This document shows, piece by piece, positions 7,448 through 10,646 of a DNA stretch of 10,646 nt. Every line of letters starts with the position of its first letter. Positions within the stretch are counted from its first letter, which is position 1. A program made the position numbers and the translations under genes. The stretch is from Saccoglossus kowalevskii (lineage: Eukaryota > Hemichordata > Enteropneusta > Harrimaniidae), in NCBI RefSeq assembly GCF_000003605.2, contig NW_003115474.1, positions 2,867 to 13,512 on the forward strand. Direction: 5' to 3'. The notes below the pieces were generated by a model. It was not told where the DNA came from. It did no database searches and was given only the letters and a program-made list of their open reading frames with translations.

Positions 7448-8008
7448 AGCAAATAGGACAAATCAGTATCAGACCATCAGTATAAAACTATTCCTTGTTT
7501 AGAAATATCTAAGATGCCGGCCAAACCACATGACCAATCATAAAAAGTTTCTATTACTTTGATGCCCTTTATAGATAGATGCAAATTTAAATCTGAAGTG
7601 TTTTAATGGCCAAGGACACGTGACCGCTAATCATTTTATTATGGATTATTGTAGCATATGAGATGTAGTTTATAACAATTTTAAGGAGCGCTAAGTTTTA
7701 GATGTGTCACACACGGTGAACGATCACAGAGACATGGCCAACTTATGCAAATTAGGTCAATATTTATTGTTTGCGCTCAAAGCCGATTATCCTGAAATCA
7801 AAGTGTGCGGTCTGCTGTTATAAACACATATCCTAACTTTTTTGTTAAAAATGCTTTTTTTGGGTGTACTAGTTACTATTTTGAGTGGGAAACACATCCA
7901 TTGCATGCAGATAGACAAATGCCACCAAACTAGACAATAAACAAAAAATGTATAAAATAGTGACTGTTAAGTCTACTACATCCTTAAAACAAATTTGGCC
8001 TCCCTAAA
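7448..8008. other. Repeat-derived and unassigned AT-rich sequence
   Basis: A partial unit of the ~150-bp repeat family lies at about 7505-7560 (TCTAAGATGCCGGCCAAACC, then CATGACCAATCA). The rest, 7561-8008, has no exon, RNA gene or clear repeat that I can name. Confidence 0.5.
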
Positions 8009-8206
8009 CTCTCAAATCCAAGATGGCGGACAATGTTTTCGACCAATTAGAATGCTAAGGGCATATTTTTGTAATTCGCACAAGCACATATGCGGTACCA
8101 AGTTTAGAACGAATGAGCCGAAATTTCGCATGTGCATAATAACACATAACGAGTTTGATGATCCCAAGCAGTTTGAAAGAAAGAAACTGACCTTGGGGCT
8201 TTGACC
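8009..8206 (+). repeat. Diverged repeat segment beginning AATCCAAGATGGCGGAC
   Basis: It starts with the AATCCAAGATGG block shared with the repeat family (compare 7121-7132), then runs through GACCAATTAGAATG and ends near TGACCTTGGGGCTTTGACCC, which contains a small GGGG/CCCC inverted repeat. A plus-strand 69-codon frame spans it but has no protein signature and starts in repeat sequence, so I treat it as non-coding. Confidence 0.45.
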
Positions 8207-8462
8207 CCTAAATATGCTTTATTCTCTCCACTCGAACATTAACCATAATATTATCAGTGTAGTTGTATATGCCCTTTCAAATAAGTATCTGTGTCCTGAA
8301 GACGGAATGTGTCAAGTGCAGTTAGAACATACCTAGAACGTCTCAATGCAGAATTGCAGAAAACAATGGAATTCTCTGGACTGTGACTTTGTTTGAACGA
8401 CTGAAGTATCCAGAACGACGTCTTACGTATGGAGTGGGAATACCGCCAAAATTAGCTTGGTG
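8207..8462. other. Unassigned sequence, no gene seen
   Basis: No open frame, splice-site pair or repeat was identified in this stretch. Confidence 0.4.
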
Positions 8463-8776
8463 TCATTATTTGAACATTGTTTAGTTTTTTGATCTTAATT
8501 AGGAAACTTCTTTGGTTATTATTTGGTCATAATTCGATTATTTGGTCTTTATTTAAACATTATTTTGTGCTTATTCCATTAGTGTGTTATTACTGCAGCA
8601 TCGTATTGCCATTGTTTCATTATTCCAACTTTATTTCTTAATTATTTCATTATTGTGTAATTGTTACAATATTATTTTGTCATTGTTTCATTCTATTACA
8701 ATTGTGTCGTTATTTTGACATTATCTTGACATTCAATTGTCATAAGATTCGGTTATTTTCACGTCCAAATGTCTTG
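8463..8776 (+). repeat. T-rich degenerate minisatellite with CATTATTTGGT-like units
   Basis: Roughly 10-13-bp variants of CATTATTTGGT / CATTGTTTCATTATT recur along the stretch (ATTATTTGGTC, CATTATTTTGTGC, CATTGTTTCATTATTCC, TTATTTTGACATTATC). They change gradually into TTGACATTC units at the right end. The plus strand is strongly T-rich with few G or C. The units are too diverged for a clean consensus by eye. Confidence 0.6.
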
Positions 8777-8857
8777 ACATTCGGTTCGCTTGACTTGCGA
8801 TTACCTCAACATTCGGTTCGCTTGACTTGCGATTACCTCAACATTCGATTACCTGAC
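8777..8857 (+). repeat. 32-bp perfect tandem duplication plus shortened third copy
   Basis: Copies at 8777-8808 and 8809-8840 are identical, beginning ACATTCGGTTCGCTTGAC and ending GATTACCTCA. A third copy from 8841 keeps ACATTCG then ATTACCTGAC but lacks the middle ~16 bases. Its edge supplies the TGA that closes the minus-strand frame at 8993-8838. Confidence 0.92.
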
Positions 8858-8993
8858 CTATATTAGCTGACTCCGCTATACATGTTATATTCAATCCATA
8901 GTCCCGGGCCGCCTCCGATAAAGCGTTGCTCATGATGGCAATGTAGCCTTTGTAAAAGTTAGCGGGAATTTCTGAGGGAACTGACTGAGGTCG
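8838..8993 (-). pseudogene. Short protein-like reading frame in a CpG-dense island (unassigned)
   Basis: A 51-codon frame follows a TGA at 8996-8994. It contains SEIPANFYKGYIAIMSNALS and EAARDYGLNITCIAESANIG, which reads like a structured amphipathic helix followed by a strand. TTTCGTCACGACAG and CTCAG upstream and G|GTCAGGTAATC downstream could act as splice sites. A second frame, offset by one base and overlapping it (minus 9078-8959, MIMSDHLAERVVSTTSF...), is also open. This may be an exon, a frameshifted gene relic or a chance product of high-GC sequence. I do not recognise a family. Confidence 0.22.
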
Positions 8994-9145
8994 TCAGAGT
9001 CTGTCGTGACGAAATATCAAATGCCGCAAAACTTGTTGTTGACACGACGCGCTCCGCGAGATGATCGGACATGATCATTATATGATGACTAGAATGTGCT
9101 AAGAACCGTTCACAAGACTCGTTACCGTGTCGTGCGAAATTTGAA
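8890..9145. promoter_or_regulatory. CpG-dense patch, possible promoter island
   Basis: CpG dinucleotides are crowded here (CCCGGGCCGCCTCCG, GACACGACGCGCTCCGCGAG, ACCGTGTCGTGCG), in contrast to the CpG-poor surroundings. In methylated invertebrate genomes such patches often mark promoters or constitutively expressed exons. No core promoter element was identified. Confidence 0.35.
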
Positions 9146-9519
9146 AGAGCAACTAATATTCTTCAAGCTGGTATTTTTTTATAGATTTTATTTTTCATTC
9201 TTTTCGCCTATTTTTCCAGTTTAAAAATGTGGGCTGGCTGGAGCCTTTATCCCTTGTCTATTTCTAATACACTAGATACAAGCCGATAACGCCCCTCCCC
9301 TCGCCCATAGGTATCGCGTACAGTTTGTTATAGTTCCTGGGCTCCCTGTGGTCTAAGCTGTGAAAAGTGAAATTAACAATTCGTTTCTGATGACGAGGCA
9401 GCTTGTTGGAACTGGCGCCGGCATTACTAATGTATTACAATAATGCAGGACTGTGTTACAATCAGGGGCAGCCAATGGAGCTGTTCATAGGAAAAGCTGG
9501 TCCAAGGGATTTTTGTTGA

Positions 9520-9556
9520 GGGGAGGGGATTTTTTCTATTTTTTGTAGGGGGCGGG
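9520..9556 (+). repeat. Cluster of four G-runs
   Basis: GGGGAGGGG at 9520-9528 and GGGGGCGGG at 9548-9556 are separated by a 19-base T-rich spacer. This is four G-tracts but a long middle loop, so quadruplex formation is possible, not predicted with confidence. Confidence 0.35.
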
Positions 9557-10013
9557 TAATATCAGCACCCCCCAGTGGGCAAGGCAGATTTCTTTAACAA
9601 ATGGACAGGGGAACTTTTTTTTAGTGGATAGGATACTTACAGCCAAAACAAGGTCAGCTTGGACGTTCAGTTGCGAGACATAACAAAAAAACGCAGCCAG
9701 TGATACATTTCGAAAATATAAATACAAAATAAACTCAATCAGAGGCGTCGACAACGCGCGTTGGAAATAGATATTACACATTGTGACACAGTCTCACCAG
9801 CCTTTTTCACTCAGGCAATATAATTGTGCCATTCCCCAACGCACATATATTTAATACCTTGACAAAAACACAACAAGAAAAATGTAAATCAGGCTTGTAA
9901 TTACTAGTAACTCAACTCGAACGCAATATTCATCACTGTAAAAGTGGATAAATTCGAACCAGCCAGCTCATGACCGGAGACGTCCAGTCGTCTTCGTTGA
10001 AAACTCGCCAATT

Positions 10014-10029
10014 CACCATAATCATGGTG
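10014..10029. repeat. Hairpin CACCAT-AATC-ATGGTG
   Basis: Six-base perfect stem with a four-base loop. An outer TTCACC and GGTGAA add partial alternative pairing. No function can be assigned. Confidence 0.35.
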
Positions 10030-10147
10030 GTGAACTGTTTAGCTGATTTTTCAAAAGATATTATGGATATTCAATTCATATTCATCTCAACTTTTTTGAA
10101 TATATCAATTCGGGAATTTGAGACATTGTTCAAACGATCCTGTATCT

Positions 10148-10153
10148 TTTATT
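10148..10153 (-). terminator. Polyadenylation signal AATAAA at the end of the second LINE
   Basis: AATAAA on the minus strand, about 46 bases after the ORF2 stop, followed by AGATAC. Its position fits the 3' terminus of a LINE. Confidence 0.45.
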
Positions 10154-10198
10154 TCAGGACAAGCCCATATAAAAAGTAAGAAAAAAAATATTAACAAA

Positions 10199-10645
10199 TT
10201 ACACAGTATGCATTAAATAAAATCGACCACGCCACATTTTCCATATACGTGATTTAAAAAAAATATCAATAGATAATAGATTGATTAAAACAGAGTTCTT
10301 ACTCAACAAAATACGTTGCGAAAAACTGTAGCACATTTTTCTAAGTTTAACCTGAACATCATCAACATGTAGTCTGGCGAAAGTCTCTGTTATACTACTA
10401 TTAAAAGAACGAGAAACATTACATATAATTCTAAGAGCGTTGTTATACGCAACGCGAATACGATTAAAATCTGCCACAGTAAAATCCGACCAAAGGTAAC
10501 TACAATACAAATTTGAACAATAACTACGAAATAGCGTACACTTAACAGGAAGAGAACATTTACTAAATCTACGTAATAAAAAGTTGGCTCGAGCAAACAA
10601 TCCACGTATTTGTTTTCTCATACAAATACTGTCTTTTCCGTCCTG
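10199..10645 (-). CDS. LINE ORF2 C-terminus (post-RT region), partial
   Basis: The frame is open from the window edge (QDGKDSICMRKQ...) to a stop at 10201-10199, about 148 codons. The segment IRGLFARANFLLRRFSKCS followed by VKCTLFRSYCSNLYCSYLW and VAYNNALRIICNV is the characteristic thumb/post-polymerase stretch found C-terminal to the YADD domain in many animal LINE ORF2 proteins. The polymerase motifs themselves would be to the right, outside the window. No stop or frameshift interrupts the visible part, but coding status of the whole element is unknown. ATG 10621 is internal, not a true start. Confidence 0.75.
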   Translation of the reverse strand, partial: QDGKDSICMRKQIRGLFARANFLLRRFSKCSLPVKCTLFRSYCSNLYCSYLWSDFTVADFNRIRVAYNNALRIICNVSRSFNSSITETFARLHVDDVQVKLRKMCYSFSQRILLSKNSVLINLLSIDIFFKSRIWKMWRGRFYLMHTV

Positions 10646-10646
10646 G

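Larger units (their letters stand above)
9146..10140. other. Unassigned intergenic stretch with GC-skewed tracts
   Basis: It contains a polypyrimidine tract then CCAG near 9219, C-rich CGCCCCTCCCCTCGCCC at about 9289-9305, and G-runs at 9520-9556. On the minus strand GCT|GTAAGT (9641|9640) is a strong donor at the end of a 47-codon open stretch from ATG 9781, but the peptide is unrecognised and no partner site is clear. A plus-strand ATG at 9970 opens 69 codons in CpG-bearing sequence (MTGDVQSSSLKTR...), also unrecognised. A small CACCAT-AATC-ATGGTG hairpin lies at 10014-10029. Confidence 0.4.
10141..10646 (-). mobile_element. 3' end of a second LINE, cut by the window edge
   Basis: The C-terminal part of a LINE ORF2 enters from the right edge and is followed by a short 3' region (10198-10141). 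The AATAAA at 10153-10148 sits just beyond TATGGGCTTGTCCTG, and the element probably ends within a few bases. The orientation is the same as the intronic LINE, but the sequence is of a different family. The 5' extent is unknown. Confidence 0.78.

Noticed and set aside
7995-8204. Plus-strand 69-codon frame
   Set aside because: It starts in the AAGATGG block of the dispersed repeat, and the peptide has no recognisable feature.
9536-9781. Minus-strand frame with an internal strong donor GTAAGT at 9640
   Set aside because: No partner acceptor, promoter or protein similarity could be seen, so it is mentioned only in the description of the stretch.
9944-9963. GGTTCGAATT on the minus strand, resembling a tRNA T-loop / B box
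   Set aside because: The flanking bases do not form a T stem and no D arm or anticodon arm lies at the required distance.
10390-10605. Minus-strand 71-codon hydrophobic frame
   Set aside because: Out-of-frame shadow of the second LINE ORF.

Overview
The window looks like AT-rich metazoan nuclear DNA, probably from an aquatic invertebrate or basal deuterostome. The evidence is spliced coding exons with clear GT/AG sites, two fragments of LINE (non-LTR) retrotransposons, dispersed and tandem repeats, general CpG scarcity broken by a few CpG-dense patches, and no prokaryotic gene organisation. The species cannot be fixed from the sequence alone.

The only well-supported host gene lies on the minus strand. 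Two exons (3754-3934, with an acceptor at 3950, and 606-919) encode the N-terminal ~165 residues of a class I SAM-dependent methyltransferase of the juvenile-hormone-acid-methyltransferase-like / Methyltransf_11-25 type. The remaining C-terminal exon or exons must lie left of position 1. The 5' end is unresolved: a splice acceptor precedes the ATG-bearing exon, so at least one upstream exon exists. Two minus-strand first-exon candidates with strong ATGGCG starts (near 5670 and 6121) lie in or near a CpG-rich patch.

The 2.8-kb intron between the two exons is mostly filled by a 5'-truncated LINE in the same orientation (about 1440 to 3747). It begins at or within a few tens of bases of the splice donor, so exon 1 reads in frame into the reverse-transcriptase ORF. 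The LINE ORF has the RT catalytic motifs and a C-terminal Cys/His knuckle. It is broken by two in-frame TGA codons and no frameshift, and lacks the endonuclease and ORF1. A second, unrelated LINE C-terminus enters from the right edge (10141-10646, minus).

The rest is non-coding or repeat-rich. A ~150-bp repeat family recurs at both ends (90-372 and 7003-8206). A ~43-bp inverted repeat with a 0.7-kb loop (5104-5145 / 5845-5888) encloses the CpG-rich candidate 5' exon. A T-rich degenerate minisatellite (8463-8776) runs into a 32-bp tandem duplication (8777-8857). A CpG-dense island (about 8890-9145) carries two overlapping short protein-like reading frames. No CRISPR, rRNA, tRNA or bacterial-type system was seen, and nothing supports a multi-gene novel system here.
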